NCBI GenBank assembly: GCA_905203995.1
Contig: CAJKXZ010000001.1
Span: forward strand, 211,096 to 275,095
DNA length: 64,000 bases
Origin: an uncultured Methanomassiliicoccus sp.
GTDB lineage: Archaea > Thermoplasmatota > Thermoplasmata > Methanomassiliicoccales > Methanomassiliicoccaceae
Reading direction: 5' to 3'
The position numbers were made by a program, and so were the translations under genes. This document shows positions 18,701-27,195 of this stretch, piece by piece; within the stretch, counting starts at the first letter, position 1; the number at the start of each line of letters is the position of its first letter. The notes beneath the pieces are model-generated. The model searched no databases. It had not been told where the DNA came from and worked only from the letters and a program-made list of their open reading frames with translations.

Positions 18701-19113
18701 TCACTGCCGTCAGCATTTTTACCGATCTTAGCACCGGCAATACCTTCCAGAGGCGCAACTAAAATACCCTCTGTCAGAACCGCTAATCCTACTCTCACCG
18801 CTCGATCTACCCGTTCTTCTTTAGTTTTAGCTTCACGGGTAGCCATTTCTTTGGCGATCAGCAAGGAGACTTCTTCACGGTTATGATCTTTGGAGAGCTC
18901 CCGGATTCTTTCCGCTACGCCTTCTACATGCCAGTCTGCCAATAGTTTCTCTACACGGGAGGCTAGATCTTCGGCACGGGGAATTTCCACGCTCAATTCG
19001 GGATCTAAACCTTTGCTCCGTGCTTCATTAGCTATCTGATAGCAGTGTTCTGCTCCATCTGCTAATTGTTGGAAATACTCTTTCATGTGCTGGCTGCACG
19101 CAACTTCAGGCAT
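15763..19113 (-). CDS. polC: DNA polymerase D large (catalytic) subunit DP2
   Basis: Catalytic subunit (1116 residues) of the archaeal heterodimeric polymerase PolD. The core signature NADGDEDS with the DGD aspartates is at about residues 865-872, followed by RRGGLMDAPLVLT. Zinc-binding groups include CPVC near residue 220, a CTVCGRNTYFCGCPECGG module near 650, and CTKC...CYCG near the C-terminus. No intein is present, which is worth noting since DP2 often has them. ATG 19113 has GGAGTGA upstream that includes the stop of the Nog1-like gene, so the genes are coupled. The small subunit DP1 is not in this window. Confidence 0.96.
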   Translation of the reverse strand: MPEVACSQHMKEYFQQLADGAEHCYQIANEARSKGLDPELSVEIPRAEDLASRVEKLLADWHVEGVAERIRELSKDHNREEVSLLIAKEMATREAKTKEERVDRAVRVGLAVLTEGILVAPLEGIAGAKIGKNADGSEYLSLSFAGPIRAAGGTGQALSVLIGDVVRRELGLGKYQPTESEVQRFKEEIPLYRQCQHLQYCPGNEEIEIIARSCPVCVDGEGTEKMEISGFRDLPRIETNQVRGGACLVIAEGMCLKAPKIQKHVKKLGIDGWEFIDEYLKWKQHHEAEVSGGKETKGIVPDSKFLKDMVAGRPVIGHPSTAGGLRLRYGRGRTTGLAALAIHPSTMFALDDFLAIGTQIKIERPGKAGAVTPCDQIEGPILLMKNGDLIQPETPEEVRKIRKDIDEIIDLGEVLLPYGEFMENNHVLAPGAYSIEWYKVELRAKCNELPEDWEDPTYERAKEIARTYDVPLHPKFNLFWYDETIANLSELRAEILKTGSYAEGKLILPRENFPKRTLETLGALHTIEDGKIVIDFYTMPLLEGLGLGVSEGKIVEKSPLADPGEEEERAFSSDTLRAVSQAMGIEVRARAVTRIGARMGRPEKAKEREMKPPPHALFPLGQNGGMQRLVSVAVRNRSIEVEVGVRQCTVCGRNTYFCGCPECGGHTIPTSEPTAQKIELPNILSDALKRVNIFPAPEIKGVQGMMSHNKTPEALEKGILRAANGLFVFKDGTIRYDMTDVPVTHFRPNEIGLSVEKAKELGYEVDAFGNELTSGDQVCELRVQDIIPSVGCGNYLVKVSKFIDTMLERHYGMESFYNAETKEDLIGQLTIGLAPHTSGGILCRLIGYTRSNVGYGHPFFHASKRRNADGDEDSVILLLDGLINFSRSFLPDRRGGLMDAPLVLTTRLDPNEIDKEAHNIDVLWEYPLEFYQATMEYKHPKEIEKIMDTVAARIGSSLQYEGFGYTHDTSNISAGPAESAYKTLETMIDKMNAQLEIARKVRAVNAQDVAHRVITKHFLPDMIGNLKSFSSQTLRCTKCNAKYRRVPLIGRCYCGNSLTLTVHEKSVKKYLEIAKEISERFDLDAYTQQRIAIVEESMNSLFQSDKIKKCKLTDFM

Positions 19114-19117
19114 TACT

Positions 19118-20113
19118 TCACTCCGGCAATTCGTCCATTTTTTCAAAGCGTTTGGCTTTTAAGAACTTTTCCACTTCGTCGATGAGCTCTTCGACACCTT
19201 CGCCCGTCTCACCAGATATCTTCCTCCGGTCAGTGAATTTTCCAGGGAGGTCGCATTTGTTCTCGACTTCGATGATGGGGATGCCTTCAAAATTCTTTTT
19301 AACAGAATCCAGCAGAGCCAATTGTTTTTCAGTACTGTAACCGCAGCTTTCCGATGGATCAATGATGAAGACAATCAGATCAGCTAAGTATTTCAGAGCT
19401 AAAATTGCCTGCAGTTCAATGGCATTCCTTTCTTCGAGTTCACGGTCCAAAAGTCCTGGCGTATCAATGATCTGATATGTGCGCCAGCCTTTAGTCAGAT
19501 GGCCAATGATGATGCCTTTTGTGGTGAACGGGTAGGAAGCGATGGTAGGGTTGGCCGTTGATATCCTTTCTACCAGTTTGCTTTTACCGACGTTAGGGTA
19601 TCCCGCAATTACAATTGTCTCCAGCTGAGGATCAACCGACGGCAGGACTTTCAAGGAGTCTCTGGCCTTTTGAAGGAAAACTAAATCGTCATTTATCCGT
19701 TTAATGACTGATGAAAAACGTCCGTAGAATTCCTTGGTCAATTTAGCAACGCTGTCAATGCTCGGTGCTTTTCGTACCATCTTTAAATATTTTCTCTGCA
19801 GCTCTGAGCATTTTTCGGCACACCATGAAACATTGGCTAGTGAAATTTTGAGCTTATCCTGACCGATTATTACATCCACTAGCTGAGCAAAGAAATCATC
19901 TTCTTTTTCGATCTTAGGAAATCCACGCACGTATTTGAGCAAAGTAACGACCGTCATATCGCCGATCGCGGTAATCTTGGCAATGTTGGTCTTTTTGACC
20001 GTATCGAAAGCTACAGTACCATTTACTGAAATTTTAGAGGCTCTGGCATAAGCTTTATCCAGCAATTCTTGTGAACTCATGATGGTTGGTATCTTTCTCT
20101 TCCAATCGGTCAT
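19118..20113 (-). CDS. NOG1-like GTPase
   Basis: GTPase of 331 residues similar to the archaeal and eukaryotic NOG1 group, which acts in large ribosomal subunit assembly. An N-terminal helical region (about 1-160) precedes the G domain: G1 GYPNVGKSKL (about 172-181), G3 DTPGLLDRE (about 217-225) and G4 ENKCD (about 288-292). The typical NOG1 linker LPSVDPQLETIVIAGYPN is present. Its stop lies within the ribosome site of the DP2 gene, linking ribosome assembly and replication genes in one transcript. Confidence 0.9.
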   Translation of the reverse strand: MTDWKRKIPTIMSSQELLDKAYARASKISVNGTVAFDTVKKTNIAKITAIGDMTVVTLLKYVRGFPKIEKEDDFFAQLVDVIIGQDKLKISLANVSWCAEKCSELQRKYLKMVRKAPSIDSVAKLTKEFYGRFSSVIKRINDDLVFLQKARDSLKVLPSVDPQLETIVIAGYPNVGKSKLVERISTANPTIASYPFTTKGIIIGHLTKGWRTYQIIDTPGLLDRELEERNAIELQAILALKYLADLIVFIIDPSESCGYSTEKQLALLDSVKKNFEGIPIIEVENKCDLPGKFTDRRKISGETGEGVEELIDEVEKFLKAKRFEKMDELPE

Positions 20114-20215
20114 ACCATTCTATAAGGAATGGTATTATTAAAGCTAAGCGTGTCAAGATCTTGCTTGGGATGATAATTTTAAGTCATATCGTGTACAATC
20201 ACAAGCTAAAATTGC

Positions 20216-20857
20216 GTGAGACTGAAGGCGATGTATACCCCTGAGGCAGTAATCCGTTTGAAAAAAGATGAACAAGTCATCCTTACTGCAGAAGATGCTG
20301 AACTTCTTTTATCTTTGAAAAAAGGAGAGCTTGCTCATTTTCCTCACCAGTCACCTTTTGTCACTCCCGAGGGCAATAAACTCACTCTGGAAGGGGAAGA
20401 AATTTTAGCAGAATATCTTACTAAATCTGCTTACTTTCAAGATTCGCTGGCAGCCATGTACCGCAATCCGGTTCCGACTGTGGATGGACTCATAGTCTCC
20501 TCAGGTAAAATTCTCCTCATCAAACGAAATGCCGAACCTTTTCGGGGCAGCTACGCACTCCCGGGAGGTTTTGTCGAGTATGGCGAAACATTAGAGCAGG
20601 CCGTCTTACGAGAAATCAAGGAAGAGACTGGCCTAGATACACAGATTTCGCACTTAATTGGTGTATTTTCAGCACCTAACCGGGACCCACGGCGCCATAC
20701 AATTTCTGTAGCCTTCGCGCTGGAAATCTTACGGGGAACACCCCAAGCTGGAGATGACGCGGCCACTGCGGAATTCTTCGCACTTGATGAGCTTCCGCCC
20801 TTAGCTTTCGATCATGCGGAAATTATTGCTAAATGGCGGCAGGAGACGCTTTATTAA
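20216..20857 (+). CDS. Nudix hydrolase, ADP-ribose pyrophosphatase-like
   Basis: Protein of 213 residues. The complete Nudix box, GGFVEYGETLEQ...REIKEETGL (about 119-141), has all catalytic glutamates. The chain ends in the YSHLIGVFS-like strand and an aromatic patch as in ADP-ribose pyrophosphatases, which cleave ADP-ribose to AMP and ribose-5-phosphate; the substrate is inferred. The N-terminal 70 residues are a separate small domain of unknown role. The start may be GTG 20216 or ATG 20231. Its last 4 bases overlap the convergent Lrp gene. Confidence 0.9.
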   Translation: MRLKAMYTPEAVIRLKKDEQVILTAEDAELLLSLKKGELAHFPHQSPFVTPEGNKLTLEGEEILAEYLTKSAYFQDSLAAMYRNPVPTVDGLIVSSGKILLIKRNAEPFRGSYALPGGFVEYGETLEQAVLREIKEETGLDTQISHLIGVFSAPNRDPRRHTISVAFALEILRGTPQAGDDAATAEFFALDELPPLAFDHAEIIAKWRQETLY

Positions 20858-21291
20858 ATCCCGGGGTATCTAATAACTGGCTCCAGAATCATCGTGATTT
20901 CAATATCATAGAAACCCAAAGGCCTGATCTTTTTATCGATGATCTCCGACAAAGTCTTATTGTCAGTAGCAGAAATCCTGAACATGATTTTTCTGCGGCC
21001 AGTGACTCTTAAAATCTCTGAAACCCCTTCTACTTTCTTTAAAGCCTCCACGGCTTCGGTATCGTCAGAAGGCAGTGATACGGCCACATAGGCATCAGCA
21101 TTGATGCTCATTTTTTCATGATCGACGATTACTGAGTATCCGGTGATTGTTTTGTTCTCCTCTAGCTTTTTAATTCTGTCGCGCACTGTGGAAGGAGAAC
21201 GATCGACCATTTCGCCAATCTCTTCATAGGTTAATTTGCTGTTCCTCTGAAGATACTTGAGTATCTCAGAATCCAGATAATCTTGAACCAT
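20854..21291 (-). CDS. Lrp/AsnC-family transcriptional regulator
   Basis: Regulator of 145 residues with an N-terminal HTH (about 5-60, LTYEEIGEMVDRSPSTVRDRIKKLEE) and a C-terminal RAM effector-binding domain (about 66-142, with VEGVSEILRVTGR). These regulators bind DNA as dimers or octamers and commonly sense amino acids. No target can be assigned from position, as it is convergent with a Nudix gene and divergent from the EF-Tu-like gene 125 bases away. Confidence 0.93.
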   Translation of the reverse strand: MVQDYLDSEILKYLQRNSKLTYEEIGEMVDRSPSTVRDRIKKLEENKTITGYSVIVDHEKMSINADAYVAVSLPSDDTEAVEALKKVEGVSEILRVTGRRKIMFRISATDNKTLSEIIDKKIRPLGFYDIEITMILEPVIRYPGI

Positions 21292-21416
21292 CTTCTAAAA
21301 TTTATGTTTCCCTACGTTCTTATAATTTGCAGTCAAATTGCTGATTCTGCTAGATTTCTCGGAACTTTTGTTGATTAAACCTTAATTTTATATCCTCTTG
21401 TGCTTACTCATCAGAT

Positions 21417-22364
21417 ATGTCCAATCTTAATGTAGCTGTTATCGGCCCCCTCGACTTCGCCAAAGAATTGGGTAAAAAAGGAACAGCTTCAGATATTACT
21501 CTTTATGATTTAAAACAGGGAAAAGACACTGTTACTTTCATTGAGGCGACCAAGTATCCTGAACGTCTGGCCCCTTTATTTTTTGCTGTTTCTATGGCTG
21601 ACAGCGCTCTCGTAGTAGTGGAAGAGCTCAACGCGCAGCTGGGAGAGAGCATTGTTATGCTGCATGCTGCTGGTATCAATCATGGTTACATTATTCTGCG
21701 TAATTATCTAACTCCCGAGCAGATAGCGCCTTTACTGAAAGGGACACTGCTTGAAACATATGAATTTGTTGAGGAAGATCTGGTTGCGCTGCGGGAACGC
21801 TTCTTAGATGATGCCCGGGCTAGCTCTTCAGAAAGTACCGGACCTTGTGCTATCCCCATCGACCACTTCTTTAATGTAAAAGGTGTAGGAACTGTCATCT
21901 TAGGCTATGTTGCGTCTGGTAAGGTTGCTAAGCATGAGGATCTGAAAGTGCTGCCGACCGATAAGACCGCCCAGGTCCGTTCCATCCAGAAACACGATGA
22001 TGATTATGATGAAGCAATCAAAGGTGACCGTGTGGGTCTGGCGCTGAAAAACATCACTGTCGAAAACCTTGACCGGGGAGACGTTCTTACTTCCGATCCC
22101 AACATCAAATGCACAGAAAATCTTGAAGTTGAATTAGATCTGGTGCCTTTCTGGAAGGCGCCTCTTAAAGAGGGTATGGTTTTCCATGTTGGACACTGGA
22201 TGCAGGTTATTCCTGCCCGTGTGGAAGCAGTAACCAATAGTGAAAAACCTGTGTTAAAACTGGCCTTGGAGAAATCACTGGTCCATTTGAGCGGAGATAA
22301 AGCTGTATTAATGTACCTTGATGGCGGAAAACTGCGAATTGTGGGCTCCATCGCCCTCAATTAA
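21417..22364 (+). CDS. EF-Tu/SelB-like protein with degenerate G domain
   Basis: Protein of 315 residues with an EF-Tu-like three-domain layout. The beta-barrel domain 2 is well preserved (DHFFNVKGVGTVILGYVASG, about 149-168, to LDRGDVLT) and domain 3 follows. The N-terminal G domain is decayed: in place of the P-loop there is GPLDFAKELGKKG, the DTPGH motif is replaced by EATKYPE, and no NKxD is present. It should not bind GTP in the normal way. It may be a scaffold or tRNA/ribosome-binding pseudo-GTPase; related archaeal paralogues exist. The gene is intact and uses normal codons, which suggests the loss is tolerated and functional. Confidence 0.85.
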   Translation: MSNLNVAVIGPLDFAKELGKKGTASDITLYDLKQGKDTVTFIEATKYPERLAPLFFAVSMADSALVVVEELNAQLGESIVMLHAAGINHGYIILRNYLTPEQIAPLLKGTLLETYEFVEEDLVALRERFLDDARASSSESTGPCAIPIDHFFNVKGVGTVILGYVASGKVAKHEDLKVLPTDKTAQVRSIQKHDDDYDEAIKGDRVGLALKNITVENLDRGDVLTSDPNIKCTENLEVELDLVPFWKAPLKEGMVFHVGHWMQVIPARVEAVTNSEKPVLKLALEKSLVHLSGDKAVLMYLDGGKLRIVGSIALN

Positions 22365-22542
22365 TTTTTTATTGATTTTATAGGCGGAAATCGTCTTATA
22401 ACTTCTTATAGGTGTTTACAGGAACGGCAAGAAAGCCTTTGTTTTCAAGGGTTTTGCCATTTCTCTTTATATTCTGTCATAAGTTTACGTTATCAACTTT
22501 TAGCTTGTGGAGCGACAGAAAATTCTACTATTTTTTATAGTG

Positions 22543-22604
22543 GCGCTGCAAAATCTTCGATTTTGCTTCGCGCGCAGCGCGGAAATCACGTTTTTCGTGA
22601 TTTC
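22543..22604. other. Two adjacent strong hairpins after the acyltransferase gene
   Basis: GCGCTGC (22543-22549) pairs with GCAGCGC (22574-22580) enclosing AAAATC-TTC-GATTTT; immediately after, GAAATCACG (22582-22590) pairs with CGTGATTTC across TTTTT. They lie in the 305-base gap 22365-22669, which has no ORF. Such GC-rich palindromes followed by T-loops are common next to genes in gut Firmicutes and are unlike other spacers here; the plus-strand copy may serve as a terminator of the flanking transcripts. Confidence 0.55.
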
Positions 22605-22669
22605 ACAGTGTTTCTAAAAAAATACGCTGGCACTTAAGACGTATTAAATTTAGCCTGACAAACTGGATT

Positions 22670-23758
22670 TTATAGCTTAACTTTATCTTTGGGTTTATAA
22701 CCGAACATAACATTTAGCATCGGGCAATGTTTTATGCCAATACAGGTAATAATCGATGCTCCCATCGAGCATAAAACCGATAAAATAAATATAAAAGCAG
22801 CGTCGATGTTTATAAGTGAAAACCAATATTCAAACGCAACTACCCAAATAAAATGGACTATGTATATACAGAAAGATATTGATGTAAGGAACTTTGTAGA
22901 GCGGTTTGTACCATTAAAAAATCTGTGCCCCATACAAAATAAAGCCAATATGCCGAAGCCGCCTGCAAGAAAATTTAACACAGCGCTCAAAACTGGCAAA
23001 TCATAATCCGTCCAAATAAAAAGCCATATGTTCAACAAAGTCAAAATAATCCAATTCATTAAGTAAAAATATTTGAATTTTATAAGCCTGCCCACAGCTT
23101 GGTCATCAGATAGAATATAGTAGCCAATAAGATAAAGGAGTAAAAATGTTATGATATTTTCACCTCCGAGTTTTATGGGGTAGGCACACATTGCAAGTAA
23201 TATCAGAAGAGCAGTGGCCCACGCATCAAATTTAACCGTTTTGATTTTTATGAGTTGTCTTTTAAATAGAATATCGAACAGACAGACAAAAAAACTAATT
23301 ATAAACAAATATAAAAGGAACCATAAGTGTCCTATACTGAAACCGCCGTCATATCCTGATATATCCGTCCATTTGGTAAAAAACACAGTGTAGTGTTGAA
23401 AAAAATCGCCGGTATATCCGCAGTTCGTTTTGTCTGCAATGTAGGTCAGTATGGGCATAAAAAACAAAGTGCCAAATATTAACGGTAATAATAATTTCAA
23501 TACGCGTTCCATCATAAATTGCTTATAAGAACGCCGTGCAAGAGAGTATTTTGCACTCATACCCGCCAATAAAAACAGCAAAGTCATAAACCATGGAGAG
23601 ATAGCGACAATGAGGGAACTTAAAATTTTGCTTGTTCCTAAAATTATATAATTACTTTCGCCCCAACAATTATACGCCATAGCAGCGTGATAAGGAATAA
23701 GCAAAAGAATACATATCCATCTTAAATTGTCTATAAAGTTCTTTCGCTCCATATTCAT
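22670..23758 (-). CDS. Acyltransferase 3 family membrane protein, likely imported
   Basis: Integral membrane O-acyltransferase of 362 residues with about ten hydrophobic segments. The family signature at the N-terminus is present: FIDNLRWICILLLIPYHAAM, with the active-site histidine after the first helix. Such enzymes acetylate surface sugars or lipids. The gene is much richer in A and T codons (ATA, AAA) than its neighbours, has a bacterial-type GGAG site 8-9 bases before ATG, and is bracketed by strong hairpins, which together suggest recent transfer from a bacterium. The donor is not identified. Confidence 0.85.
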   Translation of the reverse strand: MNMERKNFIDNLRWICILLLIPYHAAMAYNCWGESNYIILGTSKILSSLIVAISPWFMTLLFLLAGMSAKYSLARRSYKQFMMERVLKLLLPLIFGTLFFMPILTYIADKTNCGYTGDFFQHYTVFFTKWTDISGYDGGFSIGHLWFLLYLFIISFFVCLFDILFKRQLIKIKTVKFDAWATALLILLAMCAYPIKLGGENIITFLLLYLIGYYILSDDQAVGRLIKFKYFYLMNWIILTLLNIWLFIWTDYDLPVLSAVLNFLAGGFGILALFCMGHRFFNGTNRSTKFLTSISFCIYIVHFIWVVAFEYWFSLINIDAAFIFILSVLCSMGASIITCIGIKHCPMLNVMFGYKPKDKVKL

Positions 23759-23787
23759 GAGTGTATCTCCAAAATATGATTTGTCGA

Positions 23788-23813
23788 GTACGCCTTATTT
23801 GCCTAAGGCGTAC
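23788..23813 (-). other. Perfect 10-bp hairpin upstream of the acyltransferase gene
   Basis: GTACGCCTTA-TTTGCC-TAAGGCGTAC lies 30 bases before the acyltransferase start on the minus strand, so it would be in the leader of that mRNA or act as a DNA operator. It is the only notable element in the 332-base gap 23759-24090; the rest is AT-rich with a TATA-like tract (24023-24040) preceding the hemerythrin gene. Confidence 0.5.
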
Positions 23814-24090
23814 AAACCCATAATCTTTTTTTCATTTTAATATGACCGCATGAAAACGTCAAATAGCTCATTTCGTTTCATTACTTTATGCTACTGTTCA
23901 TAACCTTGTTTGTTCGCTTGGGCACCATTCTACCCTTTGAAGGACGGTTTCTCACATAGCAGAAATGCTGATTTCATAGGTTTTTCCGGCTGGAAAAAGG
24001 ATTTTATAACCACCGAAATTTACTATTTTTTATTTATTCTCGCACCCATAGCGAGTAAATTACTACTACCATCGCTGAGAAGAACGATTC

Positions 24091-24558
24091 ATGAAAATGA
24101 GTCTTGAACAGATGATTATTGAAGATCATAATCTGCTGCGAGACGGAATGGATGCACTTGCATCTACTTCCATCGCGGATGTGGATGAACGTCTGGAACT
24201 CTATCCTGAGATCTTCTCTCGACTTTATGCTCATGAAAAATCTGAACAAGCCACCATTCATTCGCAGATGAAAATGTATGATGAAACCAAGCCACTTGCT
24301 TTGGTTGCTGAAGAACAAGAGCGTGTGGCTAGGATTTTGGCTGTAGAATTAAAAGACACTACCCTTGATGATGAGATCTGGCTGCCTAAGCTGCTTACAC
24401 TCCAGGGTCTTTTACAGCAGCATATGTCTTTTGAAGAAGAGACGATCATTCCCATCGCTAAACAAATCCTCGATCAGGGAACAATGAACCGTTTGGGAAT
24501 TGATTTTGAGCGCGAACAAAAAGAGGCCTTAAAGAACGCGCAAGTCATTTACGAATGA
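24091..24558 (+). CDS. Hemerythrin/HHE-domain protein
   Basis: Protein of 155 residues predicted to form the four-helix hemerythrin bundle. The iron-ligand pattern is visible: IIEDHNLLRDGM at the N-terminus, YAHEKSEQATIH around residue 50, and QQHMSFEEETIIP around 112. Such proteins bind a di-iron centre and sense or store oxygen, nitric oxide or iron. It stands upstream of the XPD-like gene and matches the oxygen-defence theme set by the two catalases. The ligand set is close to canonical but not verified. Confidence 0.85.
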   Translation: MKMSLEQMIIEDHNLLRDGMDALASTSIADVDERLELYPEIFSRLYAHEKSEQATIHSQMKMYDETKPLALVAEEQERVARILAVELKDTTLDDEIWLPKLLTLQGLLQQHMSFEEETIIPIAKQILDQGTMNRLGIDFEREQKEALKNAQVIYE

Positions 24559-24618
24559 GACTACCAAATGAGAGTATCAGGGCGTTAGTTTGATAATGCA
24601 GACCGCCTTGATACCCAC

Positions 24619-26655
24619 ATGGTCGCTAATTTCTGTGATGTTTGTGGGAGCCTTTTAAATCCCGCAACAGGGCGCTGTCCGCGGTGTTTTTCGGGACCAT
24701 CTCGTCCCTCCCCTCCTAAAACAGCAAGGTCTTCACAAAGCATCGCGAAACAGGGCCATGGATTATTTCCCTATGAGCCGAGACCTTTTCAATTGGAGAT
24801 TGTCGATGCTATCCGCAATGCGCTGGATTCGGGAAAACACATCATCATGGAATCAGGTACCGGCACTGGTAAGACTGTTTGTTCACTGGTAGGAACTTTG
24901 GAACATTCACGGCCGCGGAAAAAGAAGATTATCTACCTTACCAGAACTGTATCGCAGAGCGACCAAGTAATGAAAGAACTGCGGACTATCGCCCGCAACA
25001 ATAAGATTACTGGTATTGCCGTAGCCGGCCGTATGAAATCCTGTCTTCTGCAGAAGCAGGAAGGCATGCGTGATGTGCCGCCTGCTGTCATGGCACGGAT
25101 CTGTGAGGATCGTAAGGCGCGGACTATTGCTAATGAACGGGGCGGCTGTCCCTATTACGCTGATTTTCTAGCCATTGGTGAATTAGCATTTACGCAGCAT
25201 TGTTTTGCCAACTTACCGACTGTCGGTGAATTTGACCGTTTTTGTGAGAAACAAGGAGCCTGCCCTTATGAAGCCCGGAAAGCAATCATGCCGATGGCGG
25301 AAATCATTGCCGTACCGTACATTCATCTGCTTTCCGAAGACATCCGCAACAATCTCTTTGACCGGCTGAAACTGGAAGGCGGAGATTTTACAGTAATTGT
25401 GGATGAGGCGCATAATTTGATCGATGCGGCCCGAGACCAGGAAAGTTTTTCCATTTCAGTTTTTGACCTTGATTCGGTCTTAGTTGAAATCCGGGAAATG
25501 GGTAATTCCTTTTTGAAGAATCATATTTCCATCCAGGATGTCTGTCTCGTTCTAAAAGAAATCATTGAAACGGCAGTTAAAGAATTGATCCCGGCCAGGG
25601 CCAATGATGCTCGCTTAGGACGGCGTTTCTTGGAAGGAAGACTGCGGCAGGAATTAGGTCTCAGCGGTGAAGATCTGGATAATCTCTGCTTTTCGATGAT
25701 CGATCGCGGTGAAAAGATTCTCGAAGACCGCATGGATTCTGGCAAAGAGCCCGTTTCCCATATCCTCCGGCTGGGTTCTAATCTCCGCTCGTGGATCGCT
25801 TCTTCTGATTCGATTTATCTCAAAACAATTTCTGCCGATAGTGGCGGTATGCTTGTCGCTGCTTGTTTGGAACCCAATGAGATTGCGCAGTTCTTAAAAG
25901 GTACCGGCGGTGCGGTCCACATGTCTGGAACACTCAAACCGCTCCGGCAATATGCCGATCTGCTGGAACTGACACCGATTTCCGAACTACGCGAATTTCC
26001 TTCACCTTTTCCCAGCACCAACCGCCTTACGCTTTACACGGAAGATGTTAGCGCTGGCCAGCGGGAGATGAAAGAAGACCCCTCAATGAAAGCAAGAATT
26101 GAGAGTTATATTATTGATATCTGCAACGCTACCGACCGCAACACAATGGTCTTCTTCCGTTCGTATGAAATGCTGAAGTCGATGAGGTATTCCATTGAAA
26201 CTGAAATCGACCGTAAGCTGTACTGGGAAGAGTCTGGTAATTCCTATAAGCTGGCTAATGCGATTGAAGCCTTTAAAACTCATAAAGACGGAGTTTTCTT
26301 TACCGTAATGGGTGGTAAGATTGCCGAAGGTCTGGACTTTCCCGGACAGGAATTGGATATTGCGGTTATTGTGGGCATACCTTATCCGCCGCCAACTCTT
26401 GTCGGAGAAGAGCTGAAAAGGAGATATGATCAAAAATACGGGCCGGGAACAGGCTGGGAATATGTTTCGGCAGCTCCGGCAGTACGCAAAATGCAGCAGG
26501 CATTGGGGCGGCTGATCCGTACAGAAACTGATAAAGGAGCAGCCGTTATCCTTGATTCCCGGGTGTCTCGATACTGTAGCCAGCTCGATGCTAAACCGAC
26601 CAAAGATCCTGTAAAAGACATCACTGACTTTTTAGGCTGGTCAAGACGGTTTTAA
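24619..26655 (+). CDS. XPD/Rad3-like DNA helicase with N-terminal zinc ribbon
   Basis: Superfamily 2 5'-3' helicase of 678 residues. Walker A is GTGTGKT (about 78-85), the DEAH box is VDEAHN (about 260-265) and motif VI is QALGRLIRTETDKGA (about 626-640). Cysteines between motifs I and II (KSCLL, ICEDR, GGCPYY, FCEKQGACPYE) match the XPD 4Fe-4S domain that is needed for unwinding. The extra first 20 residues hold CDVCGSLLNPATGRCPRC, a zinc ribbon not typical for archaeal XPD. Function is DNA repair. The stop overlaps the convergent ferredoxin gene by 4 bases. Confidence 0.93.
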   Translation: MVANFCDVCGSLLNPATGRCPRCFSGPSRPSPPKTARSSQSIAKQGHGLFPYEPRPFQLEIVDAIRNALDSGKHIIMESGTGTGKTVCSLVGTLEHSRPRKKKIIYLTRTVSQSDQVMKELRTIARNNKITGIAVAGRMKSCLLQKQEGMRDVPPAVMARICEDRKARTIANERGGCPYYADFLAIGELAFTQHCFANLPTVGEFDRFCEKQGACPYEARKAIMPMAEIIAVPYIHLLSEDIRNNLFDRLKLEGGDFTVIVDEAHNLIDAARDQESFSISVFDLDSVLVEIREMGNSFLKNHISIQDVCLVLKEIIETAVKELIPARANDARLGRRFLEGRLRQELGLSGEDLDNLCFSMIDRGEKILEDRMDSGKEPVSHILRLGSNLRSWIASSDSIYLKTISADSGGMLVAACLEPNEIAQFLKGTGGAVHMSGTLKPLRQYADLLELTPISELREFPSPFPSTNRLTLYTEDVSAGQREMKEDPSMKARIESYIIDICNATDRNTMVFFRSYEMLKSMRYSIETEIDRKLYWEESGNSYKLANAIEAFKTHKDGVFFTVMGGKIAEGLDFPGQELDIAVIVGIPYPPPTLVGEELKRRYDQKYGPGTGWEYVSAAPAVRKMQQALGRLIRTETDKGAAVILDSRVSRYCSQLDAKPTKDPVKDITDFLGWSRRF

Positions 26656-27020
26656 AGCTTTTCAAAATCGTCCATCACTTTATTTATTACGGGATCTACG
26701 TGTTTTTTAGCAGTACCGACCGCACTTGCTGTTCGTCCATAGAGCTCTAGACCTCCGTAAGGACACATATGAACACAGCGGGTACAGCCGCGACAGCGGC
26801 GGTCATCAACAACTGCTTTTCCTTCACATATCTGGATGGCATGAACCTTACAGAACTCTCGTTTAACACAAAGACCACAACCACGGCAGTCATCATTAGC
26901 CCTGACATGCATGCCAGGAATTTTAGCATACTTTACCGCTATTTCTTTAGGAACTCTGGGTAGTGCGTATAATATTTCTCGTATGGGGGAATAGTCCTCA
27001 TCGCTCATTCGTGACACCAT
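26652..27020 (-). CDS. Ferredoxin-like protein with two 4Fe-4S motifs
   Basis: Protein of 122 residues. Two cluster-binding motifs are visible: CRGCGLCVKREFC (about 42-54) and CRGCTRCVHMC (about 75-85), each followed by a further Cys or Pro context. The first has an unusual spacing before its last cysteine. The N-terminal 38 residues form a helical extension. Role is electron transfer to an unknown partner. The start codon may be the ATG at 27020 or the one at codon 5 (27008). Confidence 0.88.
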   Translation of the reverse strand: MVSRMSDEDYSPIREILYALPRVPKEIAVKYAKIPGMHVRANDDCRGCGLCVKREFCKVHAIQICEGKAVVDDRRCRGCTRCVHMCPYGGLELYGRTASAVGTAKKHVDPVINKVMDDFEKL

Positions 27021-27195
27021 TATGCAATGATCTTTCTTCTATTTACCATTCCTCATCCATTAATCAGCTTACTCCAGATTCTTTCAATCTTTTTGCGGCA
27101 GTTTATGGCTTTTTACTGATTTTCTCTGTTCGGTGGATTTTTAATATTTAAACCTGCGAAATGCACAAATAAGACTTCATTCTTCACAAACCTAA

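Noticed and set aside
15763..19113. Intein in DP2 or PolB
   Set aside because: Both proteins have normal family length, and the catalytic motifs where inteins insert are uninterrupted.
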